Shown piece by piece: positions 34,912-47,635 of a stretch of DNA of 64,000 nucleotides. Below the pieces are notes generated by a model that searched no databases, was not told the DNA's origin, and saw nothing but the letters and a program-made list of their open reading frames with translations. This stretch comes from Patellaria atrata CBS 101060. Lineage: Eukaryota > Ascomycota > Dothideomycetes > Patellariales > Patellariaceae. The number at the start of each line of letters is the position of its first letter. Position 1 is the first letter of the stretch. The stretch covers positions 4,056 through 68,055 of the forward strand of contig MU006090.1 of NCBI GenBank assembly GCA_010093705.1, written 5' to 3'. The position numbers and the translations under genes were made by a program.

Positions 34912-35922
34912 GGCAACAAGGCCCTCGAACTGAACTTCTCCCATCCACCATCAGCGAGGATGTCTTTTTGCCTTTGTTGCCCTCTTAAGCGCCGGTTGTC
35001 CAGTGCATCTTGCTGAAGTACCACTGCCAGCCGGAGATCCTAGCTCTTGATGCGTTTACAGTACGAGTTACTGTATTGACAAGACGAAGGAGACAAAGCA
35101 ATTGAGCAGTTGGAGAATCGTTCAAACTTACCTAGAACTATCTGGTTACGACGCGTCAAATCACTGTCTATTCATACAGCAAACAGGGCAAAGTGAGGCG
35201 ATAAATATTCGGTATTGTATGTCCCCTGGCTGGCGCGTAAGGCTACTGCCTGCTCTTGAATGCTACCGTGTGAAAATGAATGCCCTAGTTAATGAGATAC
35301 TCGTACTGAGGCGTAAGCATGAAGATCATGTCCCCTTCTCACCTTCCTTGAGAATCAAGAAATACTGAGGTGTACTGTATCTTCCATCTTCAAGATCCAT
35401 CCCTTTGTGCATTTTGTCCGAATATATTTTGAAAGAGATCTTTCTTGGCGACATCCATCATTGAATACCTACCGAACATCAGCGGTTACTCGCAGACGGG
35501 AAACTTCTTTGTACATCCAACATCGGGCGAACCATTTACACTGAGCATTCACATTATTGCCCTGTCAAGTACGTGCGACCAGAAAATCTGGCCCACCGAG
35601 TCCCACCTTAACCACGCAAGGCTCCATCTACAGTCTACATCCTACAGTCTACAGTCCCAAACCTGTGGTGTGAGTGAGTGACCTCCGGCCATTATCAAAT
35701 ATTTCCATCTTGTCCTCTATATAATCCTTGAACGAGCCATATTTACTTTGACAAAACTGATCCTTTCGATTTTAGGCGTCGTGCGTAACAAGCTCGTAGC
35801 TCTCTCAAATAACCCGTAAAGCATTCGGGTCTTCGTCTTCTCTCCGCCCCAAACCCAAACTTCGCATGCCGAATGCTCAACCGTCGGAATAGAGATATTC
35901 CCTTACTATCGCGGGCGATAAC
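34912..35922. other. Divergent promoter region psf3 / BLM10
   Basis: 1.0 kb of shared upstream DNA. No coding motif seen. Short repeats of CTACAGT occur at about 35629-35654. Confidence 0.55.
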
Positions 35923-38900
35923 ATGGCACACCTCCTAAGCGCGATGGATATTCCGAATGGGAACGATATATCGCGTGCTACCTCCCCTGGTGGAGCGTAC
36001 AGGGAGGCCAACGGAGCACCAAATGGTTACGATCCAGATAAGCTCGCGCGAAGTCGCCCACGAACTTTCCCTTACGAACGATACCTACCCTACAAGACTG
36101 AAGAGCCGAGTGTGAGGGAAGAAAGCCTGGAGGTCTTCATAAAACATCTTTACATAGCGGTATCAGCTGGCGATTTCGCCCCTGGAGCTGTACACTGGAC
36201 GAGAGAGATCCGCGGCTGGTTACAATTGAAATTCGACCTTCCAAAAGATATAAGGATAAAGTTGGCTAAGTTATACTATGAGCTTGCTCTTGCTCCGGGG
36301 CTTGATTATCTTGTCGCCGAGCGTTTTGCGAGCATGTTTATGGTCCTCACGAAGTAAGTTCCATTCCTCTCGCTTGCTCCCAAAATACGCTACTGATAAT
36401 ACGTCGAACAGGCGCAAACATTACCTTCGCCCCGGAAAAGACTTGGTACTAGATTGGAGACCGCTTTATCGCGAGCTTAAGCTTTTCGTCTTGCCGACCG
36501 AGACCGGCTCAGGGCAGACCAGTGGCTCAAAACGCAATGTGCGAACACTGACGAAGCTCTGCACCTTTGCTCAGCTATACTTCGATCCTAGAGAAGCGCC
36601 CGCGATACTAAAAGAGTTCCTGCCTTTTTTCAGTACCTCGTTCACGGAGCATGCTTATGTTGTGGTTGGGCTTATCAATCTGTTGTTGCCTACTTATCCC
36701 GCACCGGCTGAGCAACCGGCATTGTTGCCACAGGAGTATCTCCCAACGTTCTTTCACCTTTGGTCTTTAGTCAATCGCTCAAGGCTCTTTGATGTACATT
36801 TCATCGATATATTCTCCAGACTTGCAAGAGACTCTCTATCTTCAGAACATGTTCCATTCTCGCAGTACGGCATCTATACTAGGGAGCAAAACTCTCTGAT
36901 CTTCACCGCGATTCTAAGATTATTAGAGATACCTGTAGGTCAGTCGACTTCTCCTTACAGCAATAGCGTGGATGTATCGGCCGGGTTCGCATTGTACCTA
37001 GATCGAGATCAGAGGAAACATCCAATTGCTCATCACATCGCTCGATGGATAGTGATGTCATTGTCTCCCAAGTGTCTTGATCACACGGATTCCGTGTTGA
37101 GCTACTTAGAAGGACTCATACAAGCTGTCGAGACCTTCTTCCACCCGTCGAATTCCGGCAGTTGGACGAAGACCTTATCTCAGTTAGTGTATTATCTCTC
37201 TGACTTCTTCGTCATGCGCTGGAACCGAGAGCATAACGGAGAGATGGAGGTACCAGAAGATAGGAGACTGAATGATGAAGTGAAGCGTCGCTTCGTCTTA
37301 TGCCTACGCGAAGTCATCTTTATGGGTATCTTTGCAAAGAGCGGGACCGCAATGAATTTCTCTCTGTCGACTCTCCAGAGTCTTGCCTTCCTGGAACCAA
37401 ATCTGATTCTACCGCGTGCGTTACAACAGATATATCCCGCCATACAAGGTCTCGTCGAGGTCCACCGCACAATATCCGCAATTCGGTCTTTGCAAATGCT
37501 GTCGAGAGTTATGGCTCGATCAAAAGGGTACAGGTGTCATATTACCTCGCTTATCGGTCTTGCGTTGCCAGGTATAGATGCTAATGACCTCGAGAAGACC
37601 TTACATACACTGGCGTTCATTCAAGCTGTATGCTACAATATACCATTTCATGACTTGACGAAGGAATCCCCAAGAGATGAAACTGTGTCTGTAGAACGTG
37701 AGGGAGCTCAAACACCCATGGAAGAAGACAACACGGGCCTAGCTGTTAGCTGGATAACAGAGCAGGTAGAACGTCTAGAGAGAGAAGGAGCTGGTGTCCA
37801 AATAGACTACAATGCAGAACTCACGGATGAGGAAGAAGAAGCTATTCTTCGGTCCTCGACTACTGGGCTCGCAGAATTTCTCATGTCATTTCTAGGGCGC
37901 GTCTTCACTCTCTTGGAGAACCTCCCGGATGCGTCCCGCGTTCGAAGTGGCTCTCCAGAGGAGAATGTCGTGAATACACTGCCAGCGACTTTTACCCCCT
38001 TGCTTGCGGCTTTATCACCTGAGCTATTCGACATCGCGTTGAACAAAATCGCTGATTTCGTTTCGAACCATGTCATACATCAGGCACGGGATGCGATGGC
38101 CTTTATCTGCAACGGGTTGGTCAAAATTCGACCACAAAAAGCTCTGAACAGGCTTCTTCCCGACCTCATTGCGGGGATTCGTACCGAGATCGATGATAAT
38201 GGAGCGGGATCTACACGTACAACCGGCTCCGAAGTCTTACCTCGAGATAGGGCGTTGGTGTGGAATATCAGTTTGCTCAGCATGTGCATTGTGCACGTCG
38301 GGGATGCTGTTCTGGAATGGGAGGAAGAGCTCTTCAGTATTGCAACCTTTATGCAAGAGAAATGTAAAGGAATTCCTACTGTCCATGTATCGAACTTCAT
38401 CCATCATCTTCTTCTGAACTTGACCGTCACGTATACGATAGACTATTCGAACTATGAGACGCAGGAATTGGAAAGAGGCCTTAACACCAGAGACTGGGGT
38501 AAAATCAGTCATCCACAAAGTTTGCACGTAAAGTGGCACAAGCCAAGCAAACCAGAGATTGATTTTGCCGTGGAGCTATTCAAGTCCCAAGCGGAGAGCG
38601 CAATCAATAATCTCAATGCTTTGACTGGAGATAACCCGCACATCAAGCGTGATGGCACCGGCAAGGACTGGTCAGATGAAGTTTCGAGGAATCTCGTTCT
38701 CCTTCGGTTGATCATATCGGGTCTTTCCGTTCTCTTCGATCCTAAGTATAATTCCGGAACATCCGATGTTCTTTCCTCGGGGAATGATGTGCAAATGGAG
38801 GATGGGATTGATGAAGACATTCCAGACGCAGCGGACGAGAGTCTCGGTGAGGCTGAAGATGAGGAAGTGAAACCGACATTTCAATACGAGACGGGCTATC

Positions 38901-41900
38901 CCTTGGATAAGGAGTCAGCACAGTATCATGTAATACACCAACTTCGTCAGACCGTGGGCGAAACTTTACATCGAGTGCATCAATTTCTTATTGAGAGACA
39001 AGAAGATGATGTCCCGTGTTTCAACTCTCTCTACAATGCATACAGGTCATGGTTCGTGGACGTCGGGATCGAGCGATCTGCACACGTCCTTGACCGTGTG
39101 ACGCGGTTACTGGCAGCTGATATCCACCCGTTCAAATTCAGTGGGCTCAGAAAGGAGTATCCACGACCGCTCCTGGTGCGACGTGCAAATGTATACCATC
39201 TTCAACGCCTACGCCATAACGCAAGTCCGAGGATCAAGAGTGAATTGGACAAGCAGCTTTTGTTAGATCTCGCGCAATCAAGCGTGTCTCTCTATACCGA
39301 GATCCGCCGAACAGCACAATCCGCGAATGAGTCCGCGGTTAAGTGCATCATTGGTGCTAGGCCACTCGTTATTCCACCTCTCCTAGAAGCCCTTGGAAAA
39401 TCCATCAAGGAAAACAATTACCCTCGCATGAAAGGTGCAATGTTTTCTTTACTCTTTGGGAGCCTCGCGAAGACCATCTCTAGAGACTGGAAGTTTACTC
39501 CTCAGTTGATAAAATACTTCATTGAGGTCACGGGCGCAGACAAACCATCCGTTCAGAAACTCTCTGCAAACGCGACGTTCCAAGTCATGGACATGGGCAG
39601 ATCCATAGAAAAGATGGTAATCCTAGATGAAGACACGGTCCAGGCGATTTCCTTTTCGGTAAGGGAAGAAGAAGCGGAGCACATAAAATCAAAGATCTCT
39701 AAGAAGCAGAGCTTAATTAAGCAGAAGCGGTCAAAGATAGAAGCGAAGAAGACCGAATTATCCTCCGATCTGATTGAGTTGGCACGCACATCGCATTGGA
39801 AGAAAGCAAGTCGTACAGCAGCCATTGTCGTCAACCTCGGCATGCGTTACGATACAATAGCGACAGAGAGTATGATCGATTTGGTTACCCAAGGCTCGAT
39901 TGATTCTCATCCAAGTTTGCGAGGCTTATATGCTGGCGCGCTCGTGGCCATATTCTCCTTAGTCACTAACCGTGCACTCACTCAACATAATTATGAGAAT
40001 TACCTTAAGAATATAGAAGTTCTACCTGATAAGATTTTGATAGATACGGTGAAGGAACGAGAGAAGAACCCAAACTGGACTCAAGACTATCTCGCCAGCT
40101 TCGCTAAGCCAGAAACCGCATACTATATCGACTATGATTATCCTGGTTGGCTTGTCTGGAATGACACTATGCCAGCATTCCAACCCGAAGCAAGCGATCT
40201 CGAATTCGATAAGGTTGAGGAAGACGTCCGTAAGAAGATTGGAGAACACCTTGATCGACACTGGTTCTCTACCTACTTTGCGTTCATGAAACAAGAACCA
40301 CGTGATTCCAGCGCTGACCGATTCCGGATGTCGAGCGCGACCATGCTGACCAATGCATTCGACCTTGTTTTCGATGGTATCGCCGTAGCAACATTTGAGG
40401 ATATCAAAGATCTTACCCAATCTGTGTATGGAGATGGCAGTGATAAGCATCAGCATCGAGCAACGGCGGAGATTATGGGGGCCTTGTTTTCATGCGCTGC
40501 CGAATATAAGCAAGAGAAGAGGGAAATGGTGTGGGACTTTGTCTTTCCTATTGTAAGAGGTATCTTTCAAGACGGACTAACCCCTGAAAATGCCTCGTAC
40601 TGGACAACGTGCCTACGAGTTGTATTACAGGGGAAAGATCCGAGGAAAAATTGGCCACTTGTTGATTGGCTTGCTAGTTTCCGCCTTGATATGAACTCGA
40701 ACGCCGCATTCAAGGAAAGCTCGAAGATCCATCTCCTCCAGCAATGCATCGCTGATCATGGATGGCATTTTCAACTGGAAAAGCCCATCCTTGAGGATTT
40801 CTTAAAGCACATAGACCACCCATATAAGGGAGTCCGTGAAGCAATGGGCTCCACCATTGCTGCCATACATCGTACCAGATATCATGAATCCTACGCGAAC
40901 GTTGACGCCTTACTCCAAGCCCAGAAAGCAGCGTCCTCGATAGGAACTCGTCCTTACCAGCCAACCGAAAGCTATTCGAGCACTATCACAGAGGTTTTTG
41001 ACAGGTTGGAGACATGGCGCAAAGAACGCCCCACTGGCCAACAGACTCCTTCCTCATACACCCAAGGGGGTAAGACAGTTCTTCTTTGGCTTGACTCTAC
41101 GCTATCATCTTACGAATGCATACAACTCGTCCAATTCTTTCCCGATGTATTCATGGAGCAGCTTCTACACATGATGGACATTAAAGAAGACCCAGAACTC
41201 CAGTCACTTGCCTACCATGTTTTTCGCCACCTACCTAACATCCCCCACCGCATGGGTGAAGACTCTGGCTTCATCAATGCCCTCATCCGCATTGGCCGAA
41301 ACTCCACATCCTGGCACCAACGCCTACGGATCCTCATCAACATCCAGGTCATTTACTTCCGCCGTCTATTCCTCATGTCCGAAGCACAGCAGCAGGATCT
41401 TTTTGATTGCGTGTCTGCTATGCTCGGTGATAGTCAGCTCGAGGTCCGGGTAGGTGCTTCAACTACCTTATCAGGAATGATTCGCTGCTCTCCAGTTGAC
41501 TTCCGTAATCGCACTGTTGAGGTTCTCAAATCACGCTTCACGGATATGCTTGCTCGGAATCCTCTACCGAAGCGCCGAATGCCCGGAACACCGACGCCGG
41601 AGCAGAATAGGCTTGTCCTCGTACGCCATGCAGCGGTTCTCGGTCTAGGCGCCTTGATTCAAGCATTCCCATACATGTCACCACCTCCACCGTGGTTACC
41701 AGAGGTTCTCGCAACACTTGCACTGCGTGCCGCTGCAGATCCGGGGATTGTGGGAAAGAGCGTCAAGACTATATTGGCGGACTTTAAAAAAACAAGACAA
41801 GATACTTGGCATGTTGATATGAAGGTTAGTCTATAGTTACACACGGTTCACTACCCAAGCTTTGCTAATCAGATCGCAGGCGTTTGCCCCTGAACAACTA

Positions 41901-41942
41901 GAGGATCTGGAAGGTGTTTTATGGAAGAGTTACTTTGCTTGA
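35923..41942 (+). CDS. BLM10: Proteasome activator Blm10 / PA200
   Basis: Three exons: 35923-36353, 36412-41824 and 41880-41942, giving 1968 aa, close to the usual length for the family. The chain is one long HEAT-like solenoid; recognisable stretches include RPRTFPYERYLPYKTEEPS at the N-terminus and the C-terminal DUF3437 region (VRHAAVLGLGALIQAFPYM, AADPGIVGKSVKTILADFKK). The last exon encodes only 20 residues plus stop and carries the functional tail. Blm10 caps the 20S core particle, opens its gate and acts in proteasome assembly, nuclear storage and turnover of acetylated histones. The protein ends SYFA, whereas yeast Blm10 and PA200 end YYA, the HbYX-type motif that docks between alpha subunits. 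A low-complexity acidic stretch occurs near residues 920-955. Confidence 0.96.
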
Positions 41943-43354
41943 GCTTTTTACACGAGTGTTCCTGATCATGACCCTGTGAGTAAATCCTTCCAGCTATTTG
42001 CGCTGCTCATATTTCTGTTATTGGGAAAAAGACCGGTTAGGTCATATCACAGATTAGCCCGTAATATAATTAAGACCCAACTCTCTTCACTTAGGTCGTT
42101 TGTAGCCTCCTTTGCTCATCGATGGCGCCAGGGAGGGATCTAATTACGGGTCTTTTACTTCTCTCATGACGCATGGGACGGCGCTGGCTGCATACCTCCA
42201 ATATTGTTTATACTGTACTTCGGACTGGATAGTAAATGTGCTACATAGATGTAGAGTTTCGACCATGCTTTTCTGGTCCTACTCTTTACTTTATTTCGTT
42301 TCTTGCTGCGAGATAGGTTTTAGTAACAAATAGTGATCTAGAGTCCAGTATTATTGAGCTGGTTTTAATTTTCTTCAAATCAATCCTCTCTCCGTTGTGC
42401 TGTGCAAGTTCCCTTTCATATCCTGATACAAGTACTATGGATACATTAAGAAGAATTAGCGGTGTAAAACCACCGGCTACTATAAGCGACCTAGTGAAAT
42501 TCATGATTTCATGCCATATATATTCTGTTCGCACACACTTCTTTTCCATATTTCATTAAACTGTTCTGTTTCTGAGACTAGACTGAGGCAAACATTAAAC
42601 ATTCGGTGAAGACTTAGCAGGTACCCGTTATCTTGCGTTACTCCCACTTCGCTGTTGAAATGGTGGAAGGTTCGGATCTCAAGTCTGAGATTGTTACTTT
42701 TAGACCCGTTGTACAGTACAATAAATATGCATGGCCTGAATCCCGTTTAAGCATAGGGGGATGATGCTTTCAACAAGATTTCAAGAGAATCATAACCTCC
42801 TATCCTAGGAAGAAGCCTGGAGTACAGTCTAGTTGGTCCACTCATACCTACAATCGTGCTTCTCTTTATTCCATTTCTCACCTTCACGAAAGGAAATACT
42901 CGCCCGTCACCATTTGAGAGAAAACACAAATCCAGAGATCTGCATCTGAAGAATCATATTTTGAATGATCAGATTGGAGGGGATAGGGGTGAAAGCTTTT
43001 CATGCACCATACTGCATGATAATGCAAGTCTTTTAGGCTGAGATGCAGAGGCGCAGGATTTCTGTCGCTAAACAGTACGGTGAACGGAGTATAAACTAAC
43101 TACACTTCATAAGCTCACATTTCTGGGATTCGGAAAGAGTAATTTGAATGCGAGTAGAAAAGCATCTGTCTTATCCTATCGAAAGTGAACGGTTTCTTTG
43201 GTATAATAACCTTCACATATCACCTATATACATATTCCGCCCCTTGTGACTAAAAGAGACGAGCGTCCTAAGCCTACCATACCATTAAATCCATCACATA
43301 ACAATCATATGTGCCCCCCCCCGGAAACAGCGACCCATGCGTCCCCCGAATTGT
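41943..43354. other. Convergent 3' spacer, BLM10 / laccase
   Basis: 1.4 kb, AT-rich, with no supported gene, repeat array or RNA gene. Confidence 0.5.
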
Positions 43355-45235
43355 CTACAGCCCAGAATCATTCTCCGCAATATTATTGTCGAGCTTGTAC
43401 TGCTTCCACGCCTTACATCCATTCTTAAAATCTCCTAAATCACCGATCGAGCCTAAGATTTCCGACCTACGTTCCAGGAACTGCAGTCCTAGACCCTGGC
43501 TGATGTGAAACGGAATATGACAATGCATGAGCCACGCGCCTGGGTTGTCCGCCTCGAACGCCAGAGCGAGCCAGCCTTGTGCGGGGAGCGTCGCGGTGTC
43601 CCTACGGATCGGGTTGTCGTAGTTCAAGCTATCGGCATTACCATCCCAGGTGCCGTTTCCGTGGCCTAGGACGTAGAAGTCGTGGCCATGGAGATGGATA
43701 GGATGAGGTAGGGGTGGCTGCTTCGTGTCTGCTTGGATGAACCAGTAGGTCCAGTCGCTGTCAACAAGGTAGACGTTGTCGCTCATTGGGAACTCTTCAG
43801 TGCCGTCGACGACGTACTGGAGGGTGGGTCTCTCCCAGTTGATCTTCATTTGGGAGTCATTAATGAACCATTGGACGAGCGGTCCATTGGCACCAGTACC
43901 GTTGAAGGTAAGCTCAAGCTCTTCAATGTCCCCCTTTGGAACAGTGGATTTAACGTAGGGAATAATTACTTCATCATAGCATCCGCTCGGTAGGGTTCCT
44001 TCGGAAGTAGGTTCACCCTCTTCGGCTCCGACATAGCTAAAGATGCCGCGGATATTCTCGGCTTGGGCGTTCGGCCCGTCACAAAGACCACCACCGGTTC
44101 CTACACGAAGCCAGTAATTACCCTTGGGTTGGTCAGCATGTATTATTACATCGTATCTTTGACCTGTTGTGTCGTGAGTATTGGTGCTAACCAAGGGAGG
44201 CTTGGGCAACATACCGACGCCAAGAACAACAGAGTCAGTCTCGTACGGAACAATAGGTACGAAATCGGCGGCAACAACAGTGAACTTATGACCGTCAAGG
44301 CCTACATGGAAATATTGGTTGATGCCGGTGTTGACTAAGCGGAGTAAGTGCTTTTTTCCGGGTTTCAGTACTGTCTTCTCATAACTTCCACCAGAGCTGG
44401 AAACCATTTTGCCGTTCAACAAAACCGTGTCCCCTGTTGGTGGACCAGCGGCGTGGGCAGCAGCAGCATCTACCGTGAAAAATGGTGTATAGAACCAATC
44501 GGTCATTACGTATGGACCAAGGTCAATGTCATAGTTCGCAGTGGTGGGACCGTGAATCACAATGGGTCCAACGAGTCCTTCAGCATATTGCGCCGAGAAA
44601 TGGCTATGATACCATGACGTACCATACTGAGTTGCCCTGAAAGTATAAGTTTTACTTGTAGCCGGAGCGATGGGGCACTCAGTAAGACCGTTCGTGCCGT
44701 CCATTTGACACGATCCCAATTGACGAAGACCTTTCTCAGGTTAATGTCGGCATCTTTCGTAGAAGATCAGATATAACTAACCGTGCCAATGGATACCAGT
44801 CCCATTGTGGTTCTTCAGATTGTTTGTAACAGTGATCTGAACGGTATCACCCCAGTTTGCCTCAATCAATGGTCCTGGATATTGCCCGTTGAATACCATC
44901 ATTTTTCTTTCAACGCCGTCTGGCGCCAACACCCTTTCCGAGACTTCTAGATTGTACTAAGTGAAGGGTTAGTTATACGCGTAAAGGCGCGCAAAAGTCC
45001 CGATTCTTACCTTTACCGTCCTTCCGTAACTCCCCGGAGGGGAATGGTGCCCCGGCCAATTCTGATCCATATCCGTGTCAATATCGCAGCCATCTCTCCA
45101 CCCGCCCCGCGAATGTGGTGAATTAATCGTGGTGTTTAAGTACCGGTAGCCCCGAGAATGAAGAGGGAGCACATTAGCAGTAGTAGCCGAGAACAATGCT
45201 ACTAAACACGAGGCTTTTGTAACCAAGTGCAACAT
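43355..45235 (-). CDS. Ascomycete laccase (multicopper oxidase)
   Basis: Three exons: 45235-45011, 44956-44782 and 44730-43355, giving 591 aa. The signal peptide is MLHLVTKASCLVALFSATTA. Copper ligands are in HWHG (about 131-134, completed across the second intron), WYHSHF (173-178), HPIHLHGHDF (about 475) and HCHIPFHISQGL (about 535), so all four copper sites are intact. The protein ends DSGL, the C-terminal plug of ascomycete laccases that fills the solvent channel after processing. It oxidises phenols with reduction of O2 to water, outside the cell; roles in pigment or lignin-related chemistry depend on species. The second intron uses an unusual GAGAAAG acceptor that regenerates Gly of HWHG. 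Long flanks on both sides suggest its own regulation. Confidence 0.96.
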
Positions 45236-47635
45236 TATATATATGAAATAATGATTGTACAGATGTAACGAAAGACTAGGCCGTGAAACGAAGGCGACGC
45301 GACACAACTGAAAGGGACTCGACGCAGAACGAAAACAGGGAGCGAGTTTGAAGCAGGAGCAGGATATGTACTATTTCAGATACACAAGCCCAAGCTGAAC
45401 CTCGAGAGCTGCAACTTTTCGATAAACTATGCATGACCGCAAGCCAAGCGCGTTTACGAGAAGAAAGTTTGGATTGACAAGGCCAGTCCCGTTTCCGGTG
45501 AGACGGCACAAATAGAGGAGCGTTGCCAATCGTGGGGATATGGCTGAAGCTACAAGTATTCAAGTACCGTAATCAAGACGAGAAACCGAAATACCAGATA
45601 AGCTAAGAAGATCGACTCTGAATCTGATATCTCTAGTTTAGTAACTAATATAGTGCATACGGAAGATGAACACGGGAATAGAACCACATGGGGATAGAAC
45701 AATATGGTCTCCAACTGGTGTCTATGTCCAAGGGGCCCAAGACTAGCTGAGAAGTGTTCTTTGTAAAAATGCGTGTCTGACCCAGCAAGATGAACCATCG
45801 CACAGATAGCTGTTAACCCAGATGCCGCGGAATATTCTGTTCAAACACATGACAGGTAAGCCACTGACAGCGTGGAGGCGCGGTAATAGGCGGTGATGGA
45901 TAGGTAGTTTCTTATTCTCATATCAGCAACAGCGTAAACCAAGCTCGAAAGAAAATGGCTTTCAAAATGCGGCTGAGCGGCATCAAAACGGAAGAGATTA
46001 CTTAGGATAGGAAAGGTGTTCTTGGGCCTTGCAGGCAACCATATCGTCTTCACGAATCGTTGATGGACGAGATGATGTTGTTGTAAGACGCCCCGACGAC
46101 ATGTGGGGTGTTCAACATATCAGTTGAGCGCCCTGTCGTATCTGGAAAGCATAGTTCTATCCCAAGAAGCCCAAGCGTTTCCAAGCTTCGATGATCTCTG
46201 CAAGACGGTCTTCTGTGGGATAGAGGTTATTCTAGTTATAGACGTTTTGGTCTTTGGCGGAAGTTAGGTCTGTAGTTGGACCTTTTAAACTTAGCGGCTT
46301 GTGTGCTTCCTTGCTGTGATCTACGAAAAGGGGTATCTCTATTGGCTCGTGTTACGGCTCTCCTCTATATTCCCCGAGATGCACCACCACTAAACTCACT
46401 ACAACTCATAAGAAGCCGGATTTCCTGGCAGTTTGCTGTCAGATTTTGAGCCATTACGGCCATCTCCAGACCGTCATCACGACTCACGGGATAACACGAG
46501 AGAGAACTTCTTGGAAATGCGGTGATGATGCTCGCCTTTCGCTTTTGGTCTCTGCTCGGTATGAAAGCTCACAAGGGCAACTGTTCATGGCTCTTTTCCT
46601 CACTGCTCTAGGCTTCTTACCCGACTGGAAACCCTTTCTCAAAACTCCGATCTCGAAACCCTGAGACTGTAGCGGTTGTCAGAATCTGCTTCACTCCATC
46701 GGTTGGGTAGGGCAGAACTAATGAAATATTCGTACTGTAGAACTGCCATTTCCGTGTTCAGCCGTGGCTTAGAACTAATTCCTCACCAATGAATGACCAA
46801 CGAGTTTTTGTTGTCATGTCAAGAAATACGCAAGTATTGAATCTCAACGCTTCGGACTCAGCCCACGGGAGGTTTTACTTTGAGACTTTGACAAGCGACA
46901 GATCGCCGATAAGAGTACACGCAGTATCCTAGGTAAGGCTGAGAGGAGAGGAAACTTCTTACAGCTCTCCGGATGCGGTAAGCTTCAAACGCCACAAGCT
47001 TCGGAAGAAGAGGACGTTCCTAATAAGGTACAGACTATGGTAACCAAAGGTAGAACCGCGGTAAGGTAAGGTATAATTTTCTAAGTTAGGCTCGTACTTT
47101 TATACACTCGCTACCTTAACTCAAACCTGAGGCTCTTTGAACTTCACATTGTCCTAAGATGGGAGACAGGATACCAAAAGAACAGTTAGTCTTAGTTAGT
47201 TTTGGATAGAATGGGTTAAATACAAAATAAAACTTCATTCCTTATCTCAATTACACCAGGCATCTTGGTGTCGAAACAGTCATCACTCAATAATAACCAT
47301 ATCTGAATGGGATCCATATTGTAGTGTGTATCGTTTCACGAGAACAATCCCCTTTCCCCCTCCCTTCCCATTTCCACACATGCAGTTCACGCTTAGGATC
47401 CAGCATATCATCCCATTACTTTAAATGCTCTCTCAGTATAACAACAAATTTAGACCTGAGACTCCCCTAAAAGCACATTGTGGGGCAATGATGAAGAATA
47501 TATACATATCTATATACAAAACAAACTATACGAATAGAAGGCTATCTCTAATACAAACCCATAATGCTACCCACCTTTCGTACAGTACCGCATCCAAACT
47601 ACCTTCACTAAGACATTACTGTCTCCTAGCTATAT
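45236..47635. other. 2.4-kb gene-poor spacer upstream of laccase
   Basis: Laccase promoter region and 3' side of the S41 peptidase gene. It contains GTAAGGTAAGGTA at 47061-47073 and CTAGGTAAGG near 46930. I found no gene, tRNA or element. Confidence 0.5.

Noticed and set aside
37192-41844. Minus-strand frames opposite BLM10
   Set aside because: Antisense shadows of a continuous conserved coding exon without motifs of their own.
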